Assembly: GCA_035506135.1 (NCBI GenBank)
Contig: DATJPY010000077.1
Coordinates: 62,001-126,000, forward strand
Direction of reading: 5' to 3'
Source of the DNA: DATJPY01 sp035506135
GTDB lineage: Bacteria; Myxococcota_A; UBA9160; PR03
Length of the DNA: 64,000 bases
A program made the position numbers and the translations under genes. The notes beneath the pieces were generated by a model that was not told the DNA's origin, did not search any database, and saw nothing but the letters and a program-made list of their open reading frames with translations. Below are positions 1 through 6,764 of the stretch, piece after piece; position 1 is the first letter of the stretch; each line of letters begins with the position of its first letter.

Positions 1-424
1 CGAGGGCCGCGAAGAGGGTCGCGCGCTCTCGGGGCGGGACGTGGTGCACGACGCCGTTCAGGTGCACGAGGTCGGCTGGCGGAGCGGGTGGCTCGAAGCC
101 GTCGAGGCGCGAGAAGCGGACGCGCGGCCCGGCGTGGTCGCGAACGGCTCGCTCGATGCAGCGCTCCGACGGATCGACGCCGATCACCTCGGCGCGCGGG
201 AAGCAATCGGCCAGCAGCGCGGTGACATCGCCGATCCCGCACCCGTAGTCGAGCACGCAGCGCGGCTCCGCGCGCCCCGCCGCGGTCCAGACCCGACGCA
301 GCGCCGCGAGCCGCCCGAGCGCGAAGTACTGCTTCCCCTCGCCGGACAGACGCAGTCCCCGGTCCAGCTCCGCCTCGTAGTCGGCGGCGTGGGAATCGAA
401 GGCGCGCCGCGCGTCGCCGGCCAT
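1..424 (-). CDS. Class I SAM-dependent methyltransferase, 3' end cut by window edge
   Basis: Starts at an ATG at 422-424 and runs off the left edge with 141 codons visible, so the C-terminal part is missing. Motif I of class I methyltransferases is clear (VLDYGCGIGD, residues 57-66), followed by the strand-2 acidic motif GVDPSERC (about 82-89) and NGVVHHVPPRER (about 123-134). The substrate cannot be told, because this fold serves lipid, quinone, sugar and protein methylation. A strong Shine-Dalgarno (GGGAGGAG) about 6 bases before the ATG fixes the start. It is divergent from the GT2-methyltransferase gene at 517, so a shared surface-glycan role is possible, but that rests on position only. 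Confidence 0.85.
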   Translation of the reverse strand, partial: MAGDARRAFDSHAADYEAELDRGLRLSGEGKQYFALGRLAALRRVWTAAGRAEPRCVLDYGCGIGDVTALLADCFPRAEVIGVDPSERCIERAVRDHAGPRVRFSRLDGFEPPAPPADLVHLNGVVHHVPPRERATLFAAL

Positions 425-516
425 CCGCTCTCCTCCCGGAGCTCGACTTCCCGGGGAACCCAACCAGAAGTAGCATCGCGGGCCCCGATCCGAACCCGGG
501 TGCTGGAGCGTCCCTG

Positions 517-1968
517 GTGAGCGCAGCAGGCGGAGCCGAAGCCCACGCGAGCGACGCGCCGGACGCCGGTCGGCCGCTGCTGTCGGTGCTCATCCCGGTC
601 TACAACGAGCGCCGTACGCTGCCGACCCTGCTCGAGCAGGTGCGCGCGATCGCGATCGACAAGGAGATCATCGCGGTCGACGACGGCTCCACCGACGGCA
701 CGCGCGAGTACCTGCGCGAGCAGGCCGGCCGCCGCGCGGATCCGCGCTTCCGCGCGCTCTTCCACGACGAGAACCGCGGCAAGAGCGCCGCCCTGCGCAC
801 CGCGATCGCCGCCGCCCGCGGGCGCATCCTGCTGATCCAGGACGCCGATCTCGAGTACGACCCGGCCGACTACCCGAAGCTGATCGAGCCGATCCTCTCG
901 GGCGACGCCGACGTGGTGTACGGCTCGCGCTTCCTCGGCACGCCGCGGCGGGTGCTGCTCTTCTGGCACGCGCTCGGCAACCGGCTGCTCACCAACTTCT
1001 GCAACCTGTTCACCAACCTGAACCTCACCGACGTCGAGACCTGCTACAAGGCCTTCCGCAGCGAGATCCTGAAGCGCATCCCGCTCACCGCGGAGCGATT
1101 CGGCTTCGAGGTGGAGGTGACGGTCAAGATCGCCCAGCTCGGCTGCCGGGTCTACGAAGTTCCGGTGTCGTACCGCGGGCGCGAGTACTGGGAAGGCAAG
1201 AAGATCGGCTGGCGTGACGGCGTGCACGCGCTGTGGCTGGTGCTCCGCCACGCGCTGGCTCCCTCCGACACCGGCCTGGCGACGCTTCGGCGCGTCGACA
1301 GCCTGCGCCGCTACAACCGGCTCCTGTGGGAGCGCATGCGCCCGTCGACGCACGGGCGGATCCTCGAGGTGGGCTCCGGCACCGGCGGCATGAGCCGCCA
1401 CCTGCTCTCGGCCGGCGAGCTGGTCGTGAGCGATCCGCGTCCGGAGTACCGCGAGCTCCTGGCGCGGCTCTTCGCGAGCTACCCGGACGTCCGTGTCGAG
1501 AGCTTCGCGCTGGGAGGGCCAATGCCCGCCGCTCTCGCGGGCGAACGCTTCGACACGATCGTGTGCTCGAACGTGCTCGAGCACGTCGAGGACGACATCG
1601 GCGCGCTCCAGCAGCTCCACGGGCTCCTCGCGCCGGGCGGACGCCTCGTTCTCGTGGTGCCGATGCTGCCGGCGCTGCACGGTGCGATCGACCGCGCCAT
1701 CGGGCACTACCGCCGCTACCGCAGCGAGGAGCTGCGCGAGAAGCTCGCCAAGGCCGGCTTCTCCCTCGAACGGAGCGAGCCGATGAACGCGATCGGCATC
1801 CCCGGCTGGTGGCTCAACTCGGTGGTGCTGCGGCGGCGCTCGGTGCCGGGGCTGCAGGCGCGAATCAACGACTGGCTGACGCCCTGGCTGCGCCTCGAGT
1901 CCCGGCTCCGACTCCCGTTCGGGATGTCGCTGCTGGCCGTCGCCGCGCCGGCCGACGAGAAGCGCTAG
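517..1968 (+). CDS. Bifunctional GT2 glycosyltransferase / SAM-dependent methyltransferase
   Basis: A 483-residue fusion. Residues about 22-235 are a GT-A family 2 domain of the dolichyl-phosphate-mannose synthase type: LSVLIPVYNE at the start, DDGSTDGT (about 55-62) and the metal-binding DADLE (about 109-113). Residues about 280-470 are a class I methyltransferase: RILEVGSGTGG (281-291) and CSNVLEHVED. No membrane segments are obvious. GT2 enzymes of this type usually glycosylate polyprenyl phosphate, with the sugar then used by membrane GT-C enzymes; the fused methylase may modify the sugar or lipid (inference). It starts at GTG 517, upstream of the GT domain. A strong hairpin begins at the stop codon. 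The two multi-pass membrane proteins downstream on the other strand are plausible partners. Confidence 0.88.
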   Translation: MSAAGGAEAHASDAPDAGRPLLSVLIPVYNERRTLPTLLEQVRAIAIDKEIIAVDDGSTDGTREYLREQAGRRADPRFRALFHDENRGKSAALRTAIAAARGRILLIQDADLEYDPADYPKLIEPILSGDADVVYGSRFLGTPRRVLLFWHALGNRLLTNFCNLFTNLNLTDVETCYKAFRSEILKRIPLTAERFGFEVEVTVKIAQLGCRVYEVPVSYRGREYWEGKKIGWRDGVHALWLVLRHALAPSDTGLATLRRVDSLRRYNRLLWERMRPSTHGRILEVGSGTGGMSRHLLSAGELVVSDPRPEYRELLARLFASYPDVRVESFALGGPMPAALAGERFDTIVCSNVLEHVEDDIGALQQLHGLLAPGGRLVLVVPMLPALHGAIDRAIGHYRRYRSEELREKLAKAGFSLERSEPMNAIGIPGWWLNSVVLRRRSVPGLQARINDWLTPWLRLESRLRLPFGMSLLAVAAPADEKR

Positions 1969-1993
1969 GAGGCCGACTCGGCAGTCGGCCTCC
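1968..1993. terminator. Hairpin after the GT2-methyltransferase gene
   Basis: A perfect 11-bp inverted repeat (GGAGGCCGACT / AGTCGGCCTCC) with a 4-base loop, starting on the last base of the stop codon. It lies between two convergent genes and has no T-tract on either side, so it may stop transcription or protect 3' ends in both directions. Its form matches the other convergent hairpins in this window. Confidence 0.5.
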
Positions 1994-2036
1994 GCGCAGC
2001 GAGGCGAAGTCCGCGGAGCCGAGCGAAGTTCGTCGG

Positions 2037-2609
2037 CTAGGGATCGACCGCGCCGGGGTGCTCGAGCCGCCGCCGCTCGGCCTCCGTCGGATGCGCGACG
2101 AAGGCCGCGACCGCATTGTCCGAGCCCACGCCGCGCTGCTCGACGCCGTCGATGCGCCAGCGCCCGCCGTCGCGCACGAGCTCGAAGCGCTGCTCGAAGG
2201 CCGATCCGCGCCCCGGCTGGACGCGCAGCGTGACGACCGCGCGATCGCCGCCCGCAGAGGCGTCGACGAGCGACACCTGGAGGCGGTCGCGAAGGACGCG
2301 GAAGCCGTCGCGCGACTGCACCTCGAGCCAGCCGAGCACGCGGCGGTCGAGCGACCAATCGTCGCCTCCTTCCGGCGGCACGGCGCTCTCGGGGCCCTCG
2401 CGCAGCGCGCGCGCCTCGGCGGCGCTCACGACGTGGAGCCCGTGCTGCGCGTGGAAGGCTCGCGTCAGGAGCGGAAGCGTGCGGATCGGGTCGCGGCCGA
2501 GGTCGCGGAAGTAGGCGAGCGCGACGTCGCTCGGGCTGGGCGGCGGCGCGGAGCATGCAAGCGCGGCGGCGAGCGCCAGCGACGAAATGACCCGAAGCGC
2601 GCGCGTCAC
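2037..2609 (-). CDS. Predicted lipoprotein, 190 aa, function unknown
   Basis: Starts at GTG 2609, overlapping the stop of the upstream membrane gene as GTGA. Residues 1-19 form a lipoprotein signal (basic start, hydrophobic run, lipobox AALAC with Cys19), then a proline- and serine-rich linker. The remaining ~165 residues are soluble. The C-terminal half (strand-rich, with RFELVRDGGRWRIDGVE) resembles the small NTF2-like cone domains found in many lipoproteins, but I cannot name the family. Translational coupling to the two membrane genes upstream suggests all three work at the envelope in one pathway. Its 3' end faces the GT2-methyltransferase gene across a hairpin. Confidence 0.75.
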   Translation of the reverse strand: MTRALRVISSLALAAALACSAPPPSPSDVALAYFRDLGRDPIRTLPLLTRAFHAQHGLHVVSAAEARALREGPESAVPPEGGDDWSLDRRVLGWLEVQSRDGFRVLRDRLQVSLVDASAGGDRAVVTLRVQPGRGSAFEQRFELVRDGGRWRIDGVEQRGVGSDNAVAAFVAHPTEAERRRLEHPGAVDP

Positions 2610-3898
2610 GACCACCAGCCGTACCAGGTGAGGCCCGCGTCGAAGGCGGCGATCGCGAGCAGCGCCGCGCGCAGGACCGTGCGCGCCCGGCCACCGAAGC
2701 GCTCGAGGCCGACGGCGAGGCAGATCGATGCGGGCAGCAGCGCCGAGAGCAGGTAGCTCGCCTTGACGGCGGAGTAGACCGGCACGACCCAGGTCTGGAC
2801 CAGGAAGGCTGCGAGGAGGAGCGCACCGAAGAGCAGAGGTGCCTCCGCCCAGGCGTAGTCGCGTCGGCGCCGCGCGATCGCGATCGCGCCCACGGTCACC
2901 AGCACGGTGGGCAGGAGCCCGAGCACCGCGCTCGCGGAGGCTGCGCCCAGCACGGTGCGCACGCGCGCGGGCAGGAACTGCCCGTGCCCATCGGCCCAGG
3001 TGCTCGCGTAGAGGAGGCCCGGCACCGAGCGCAGCATGCCCGGCGCGTCCTTCACGGGCGCGGCCAGCATCGCCGGCGGGAGCGCCAGGTAGTCGGCGAT
3101 GTGGCGCTCGCCGGGAAGCTGCGCGCTCATCTCGCTCCCCGCGGCGTCGGCGGGCCGGCCGCCGCCGACGAGCGCGCGCGGCGAGCCCGTCTCGACGAGC
3201 AGCCAGACGTAGAAGGGCGCGCACACGACCGCGGCGACGCCACCCGCGACGAGCGCGGCACGGAGCGCGGGACGGCCGTATGCTCGCGCGCGCCAAGCGA
3301 GCGCCGCAACCGATGCGGCGATCACGGCGAGGCCCGTCGACTTCGAGAGCGCCGCGAGGCCCGAGAGCAGTCCGACGCCGAGCGCGTGTCGCCCGAGCGC
3401 CCGGGGATTGCTCGGGGGCGCGCACAGGCGCGACAGCGCGACGGTCGCGAACAGCGCGCAAAGGGTCTCGTTGCCGATCATGCTGGTCGCGAGGGCGAAG
3501 ACCGGCGCGCAGGCGGCGACCGCGGCGACCACCGCCGCGTCCTCGCGCGGCGCGAAGCGCGCGAGCGTCCGCCACGCGAGGGCGAGCGCGCCGAAGCCTG
3601 CGAGCGCCGAGAGGAGGCGCAGCAGGACGTGCACCGGGATCGCCTCGGGCGCGAGCCGCCAGGCGGCGGCGCCGAGCGCGTAGTAGAGCGGGGGATGGAA
3701 GCCCGCCCAGGTGCGCGGATCCGGCAGGTGACCCTCGTAGAGCGCGAAGACCGAGAGCGCGTGCGGCGCGCCGTCGAAGTCTCGGAGGGGCGGGAACGCG
3801 ACGGCGTTGTGGAGGCGCGCCGCGAGCGCGCACGCGACCAGCACGCCGGCCGCCAGCTCCCAGCCGCGAATGCCGCGCGCGGCGCCGACGGCGCTCAT
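2606..3898 (-). CDS. Multi-pass membrane glycosyltransferase-like protein (GT-C / PMT-ArnT type)
   Basis: 430 residues with about 10-12 hydrophobic segments. After the first membrane helix comes a short acidic stretch with FPPLRDFDGAPH and GFHPPLYYALG, the kind of first periplasmic loop that carries the catalytic Asp and the HPPLYY signature of GT39/GT83-like enzymes using polyprenyl-phosphate sugars. The start is ATG 3898, overlapping the YfhO-like gene stop as ATGA; the lipoprotein gene overlaps its own stop as GTGA. It therefore sits in the middle of a three-gene translationally coupled set after the stress-protein gene. The likely role is transfer of a lipid-linked sugar to a surface glycan or protein in the periplasm; donor and acceptor are unknown. 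Confidence 0.8.
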   Translation of the reverse strand: MSAVGAARGIRGWELAAGVLVACALAARLHNAVAFPPLRDFDGAPHALSVFALYEGHLPDPRTWAGFHPPLYYALGAAAWRLAPEAIPVHVLLRLLSALAGFGALALAWRTLARFAPREDAAVVAAVAACAPVFALATSMIGNETLCALFATVALSRLCAPPSNPRALGRHALGVGLLSGLAALSKSTGLAVIAASVAALAWRARAYGRPALRAALVAGGVAAVVCAPFYVWLLVETGSPRALVGGGRPADAAGSEMSAQLPGERHIADYLALPPAMLAAPVKDAPGMLRSVPGLLYASTWADGHGQFLPARVRTVLGAASASAVLGLLPTVLVTVGAIAIARRRRDYAWAEAPLLFGALLLAAFLVQTWVVPVYSAVKASYLLSALLPASICLAVGLERFGGRARTVLRAALLAIAAFDAGLTWYGWWS

Positions 3899-6111
3899 CG
3901 GGAGCCGGCGGCTCGCGCGCGCCCGCGCGCAAGCACCGCGACCGCGATCCCGAGCGACGCGAGGGTCACGCAGAGGCCGACGTGGAAGGACGCGGGCACG
4001 AAGCGGAGTGCGAGGCGATGGGACCCGGCGGGCACCGCGATCTCCATGCCGATGCCCTCGGCGGGGCGCACCGGGACGTCGACGCCGTCGAGTGTCGCCG
4101 TCCAGCCGGGATAGCTCGGGATCGCGACGAAGACGCGCCCATCGCTCGGGGCGTCGATCTGGACCGGAGGCTGCGGCTCGCCGCGCACCCACGGGAGCGC
4201 CCGCGCGAGGCGGAGCATGAGCCCCGGCTCGGGTGCGACGTCGCTCTTGCCCGAGGGACGCCACTGGTATCTCGGCTGCACCGACGGGTTCTCGAGGACC
4301 GCGAGCGCGCCGCCGGGGTCCTTCCATGCGACCCGCAGGTCGGGCGCCACCGGCTGACGCGCGAGGTCTCCCGCGACGACGATCCAGCGCACGCCGAAGC
4401 GGTCGATCGACCGCGTTCCGGGCGCGGCGGAGCTCCCGCCGCGCAGCTCCTCCTGCATCGCCGCGAGGAGCTCCGGGAACCCCGCGAGCGGAAGCGCTCC
4501 GTTGGCCTCGGCGAACGGCAGCTCGTCCATCACGTTCGCGAACGGGGCGCGCGCCGCCATGCTGGCGCGGACGAACGACTCGTAGTGGGGCGATCTCCAG
4601 TGCTGCAGGATCATTCCGCGGAAGGCCGCCTCGTAGCTCGGGCTCGGGAGGTGTATCGCGCGCGCGTCCGGATCTTCGCGCAGGCGATCGCCGAGGAAGG
4701 CGGCGAGCGCGCGGCCCTCTTCGAGCACCGAGTCTGGGAGCATCGCGCGGTGGGCCGGTCGCAGGGCGGCGATCTCGACGAGCAGCACGGCGACGACGAG
4801 GAGCGGCGCAAGCGCGAGGCGTCCGCTCGCGTGGAGCCCGGCGAGTCCGAGCACCGAGGCCGCGAGCAGGCCGAGCCCGAGAAGGCGGTATCGCGTCAGC
4901 GCCGCGACCGCCGGCAACGTCGACCCGGCGCCGAGCACCACGAGGGCGGCGGCCGCCGCCACGACGGCGAGCTCGCGCCGCGTGCGTCCCGGTCGCGCCG
5001 CCTCGCGCAGCAGCATCGCGAGCAGGACGGACGTCGGGACGAGGACCACGAACGAGAAGGGCGAGAGCAGGCGAAGCCGGTCGAAGCCGGGAAGCACCGC
5101 GCGCAGCAGCTCGAAGACCGGTCCGCCCGGCCCGCCCGCGGCCGCGACGCAGACCGCGATCGCACCGGCGTAGCTCCAGGCCCGCTCGTCGCGGAGCAGC
5201 GGCAGGAACGGGAGCGCGACGAGCGCGAGCACGCTCCCGATCGGCGCCGCGAAGTAGACGTAGCGCCCCGGCGCGTAGAGCTCCGGGGCGGGGTCGAAGA
5301 CGAGCCCGACCAGGAAGTTCTGCCACGGGAACGAGTTCAGCACCGCCACCGAGTCCTGTCGCACCGAGTGGCGCGCGAGCTCGAGGAGCGGGAGGACCTG
5401 GAGCGCCGCGATGCCGACGCCGAGCGCGAGCGCCGCGGCGAAGCCCGGCGCGTGCGTGGCGAGGCGCCTCGGTGCCAGGGCGACGCGGATCGCGAGCGCG
5501 AGACCGAGGAAGAGCACGAGCGCGTAGGCGGTCGGCACGTAGCCGGCGAGCACGGCGAGCGCGAGCGCGACGCCGAGCCCGACCGTGCGCCTCGCCGACG
5601 GCCGTGCGTACCAGAGCTCGAAGGCCACCAGCGCGACGGCGCTCCACGCGATCGAGTGGGCGTAGGAGAGGTTGTAGAGGGTCGCGAGCACGGCCGGCGA
5701 GAACGCGGCGGCGAGCGCGCCGGCCAGGGCGAAGCCCGCCCCGAGACCGAGCACGCGCCCGAGCAGGAATGCGCTCACGCCGGTCAGGAGGAAGCTCGCG
5801 ACGTACAGGAGATCGTGCGCCACGAGCAGCGGGAAGAGCCCGAGGACGAGCCATCGGAGCGGGTGGAAGAGGCCGCTCGTTCCCTCGGCATGGACCGGGA
5901 ATCCGAACGAGACCGAGGGCTCCCAGAGATTCCACTCGCCCGAGCCGAGAGCGCGCGCGACCAGGTGGTTCATCGGCAGGCTGTGCGTGACGTTGTCGCC
6001 GGTGAGCGCCGAGACGGGCCGCGTGAAGAGGGGGAGGAACCAGAGGATCGATACGGCGGCCAGGAGGGCCAGGGCGGCCGCCGAGGCGCGGGAAGAGCCA
6101 GGCGCCGCCAC
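3895..6111 (-). CDS. YfhO-family large membrane protein (GT-C-like)
   Basis: 738 residues from GTG 6111, 5 bases after the stress-protein stop. The first ~500 residues hold roughly 12 membrane segments, with an early periplasmic loop FTRPVSALTGDNVTHSLP typical of YfhO-type proteins. The C-terminal ~230 residues form a large soluble domain: FGVRWIVVAGD, then YPGWTATLDG and AGSHRLALRFVP, which are family hallmarks. A last helix and a basic tail end the protein. YfhO in Gram-positive bacteria is linked to glycosylation of lipoteichoic acid; in Gram-negatives the substrate is not known. The start is less certain because no good ribosome site is visible; the position just after the previous stop suggests coupling. 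Confidence 0.8.
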   Translation of the reverse strand: MAAPGSSRASAAALALLAAVSILWFLPLFTRPVSALTGDNVTHSLPMNHLVARALGSGEWNLWEPSVSFGFPVHAEGTSGLFHPLRWLVLGLFPLLVAHDLLYVASFLLTGVSAFLLGRVLGLGAGFALAGALAAAFSPAVLATLYNLSYAHSIAWSAVALVAFELWYARPSARRTVGLGVALALAVLAGYVPTAYALVLFLGLALAIRVALAPRRLATHAPGFAAALALGVGIAALQVLPLLELARHSVRQDSVAVLNSFPWQNFLVGLVFDPAPELYAPGRYVYFAAPIGSVLALVALPFLPLLRDERAWSYAGAIAVCVAAAGGPGGPVFELLRAVLPGFDRLRLLSPFSFVVLVPTSVLLAMLLREAARPGRTRRELAVVAAAAALVVLGAGSTLPAVAALTRYRLLGLGLLAASVLGLAGLHASGRLALAPLLVVAVLLVEIAALRPAHRAMLPDSVLEEGRALAAFLGDRLREDPDARAIHLPSPSYEAAFRGMILQHWRSPHYESFVRASMAARAPFANVMDELPFAEANGALPLAGFPELLAAMQEELRGGSSAAPGTRSIDRFGVRWIVVAGDLARQPVAPDLRVAWKDPGGALAVLENPSVQPRYQWRPSGKSDVAPEPGLMLRLARALPWVRGEPQPPVQIDAPSDGRVFVAIPSYPGWTATLDGVDVPVRPAEGIGMEIAVPAGSHRLALRFVPASFHVGLCVTLASLGIAVAVLARGRARAAGSR

Positions 6112-6116
6112 CCGCG

Positions 6117-6578
6117 CTACGCCGGGGTCTTCACCGTGAGGACGGGACACGGAGCCTTCTGCACCACGCGCTCGGCGACGCTTCCGAGCAGCAGGTGCTT
6201 GAGGCCGGTGTGCCCGCGCGTGCCGATCACGATCAGGTCCGCGCGCCGCTCGCGCGCCTCCTCCTCGATCACGCTCGCCGGGTAGCCCTCGCGGATCGCC
6301 GTCTCGACGGCGAGGCCGCGCGCGCGCAGCTCCGCGGCGTAGCGCTCGAGGTTGTGGCTCGCGTCCGCCTTCACCTGGGTCCAGAAGTCCGGCGGCAGAT
6401 AGGCGCCCTCGAGCTGCTGGAAGTCGACCGGGAGGTGATAGGCGTGGAGCAGCACGAGCTTGCTCTGGTGCTCCTCCGCCAGGTGCGCCGCCCACTCCAG
6501 CACCGCGCCCGCGTTGGGCGAGAAGTCGACGGGAACGAGAATGGTCCGGACGTCGATCGTCATCCCATTAGCCTGCAT
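6117..6578 (-). CDS. Universal stress protein (UspA family)
   Basis: 153 residues, a single Usp domain. The N-terminal strand TILVPVDFSPNAG and the C-terminal nucleotide-binding loop G-T-R-G-H-T-G, followed nine residues on by GSV (GLKHLLLGSVAERVV), are the ATP-binding signature of the MJ0577-like branch. It ends with the usual CPVLTVK strand. I prefer ATG 6578 because GAGGGGG lies about 8 bases upstream; ATG 6563 (MTIDVRT) starts closer to the domain but lacks a ribosome site. It is the first gene of a minus-strand set that continues into the YfhO-like gene 5 bases later. The usual role is survival during stress or growth arrest. Confidence 0.9.
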   Translation of the reverse strand: MQANGMTIDVRTILVPVDFSPNAGAVLEWAAHLAEEHQSKLVLLHAYHLPVDFQQLEGAYLPPDFWTQVKADASHNLERYAAELRARGLAVETAIREGYPASVIEEEARERRADLIVIGTRGHTGLKHLLLGSVAERVVQKAPCPVLTVKTPA

Positions 6579-6648
6579 CGGGCCGACCCCCTCTGGCAAG
6601 GGCCTTTCGTCCGCTGGAACGCCCCCAAAACGCAGCACCGGCAATCGG

Positions 6649-6677
6649 TTGACGCTCCCGGGGGCCGGCCCTACCGT
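6649..6677 (+). promoter_or_regulatory. Sigma-70 type promoter for tRNA-Ala
   Basis: TTGACG at 6649-6654, a 17-base spacer, then TACCGT at 6672-6677. Transcription would start near 6684, about 5 bases before the mature tRNA end, as expected for a single tRNA gene. The same pattern (TTGACN, 17 bases, TAC-type -10) recurs before other genes in this window. Confidence 0.65.
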
Positions 6678-6688
6678 CCGTCCCTTCC

Positions 6689-6764
6689 GGGGCCGTAGCT
6701 CAACTGGGAGAGCGCTGCGTTCGCAACGCAGAGGTTGGCGGTTCGATCCCGCTCGGCTCCACCA
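6689..6764 (+). tRNA. tRNA-Ala, anticodon CGC
   Basis: 76 bases with all four arms. The acceptor stem GGGGCCG / CGGCTCC has one G-T pair. The D arm is GCTC/GAGC. The anticodon stem CTGCG/CGCAG has loop TTCGCAA, so the anticodon is CGC (6722-6724), reading GCG alanine codons. The T arm is GGCGG-TTCGATC-CCGCT, followed by discriminator A and an encoded CCA. A GCG-reading tRNA suits this GC-rich genome, where GCG is a very frequent alanine codon. The gene is overlapped on the opposite strand by the end of the coding region at 6700. Confidence 0.95.

Noticed and set aside
2839..6285. A plus-strand open frame of over 1100 codons
   Set aside because: Shadow of real minus-strand genes. Its composition is nearly all Arg, Ala, Gly and Pro, with no domain; GC-rich codons leave few stops in other frames.
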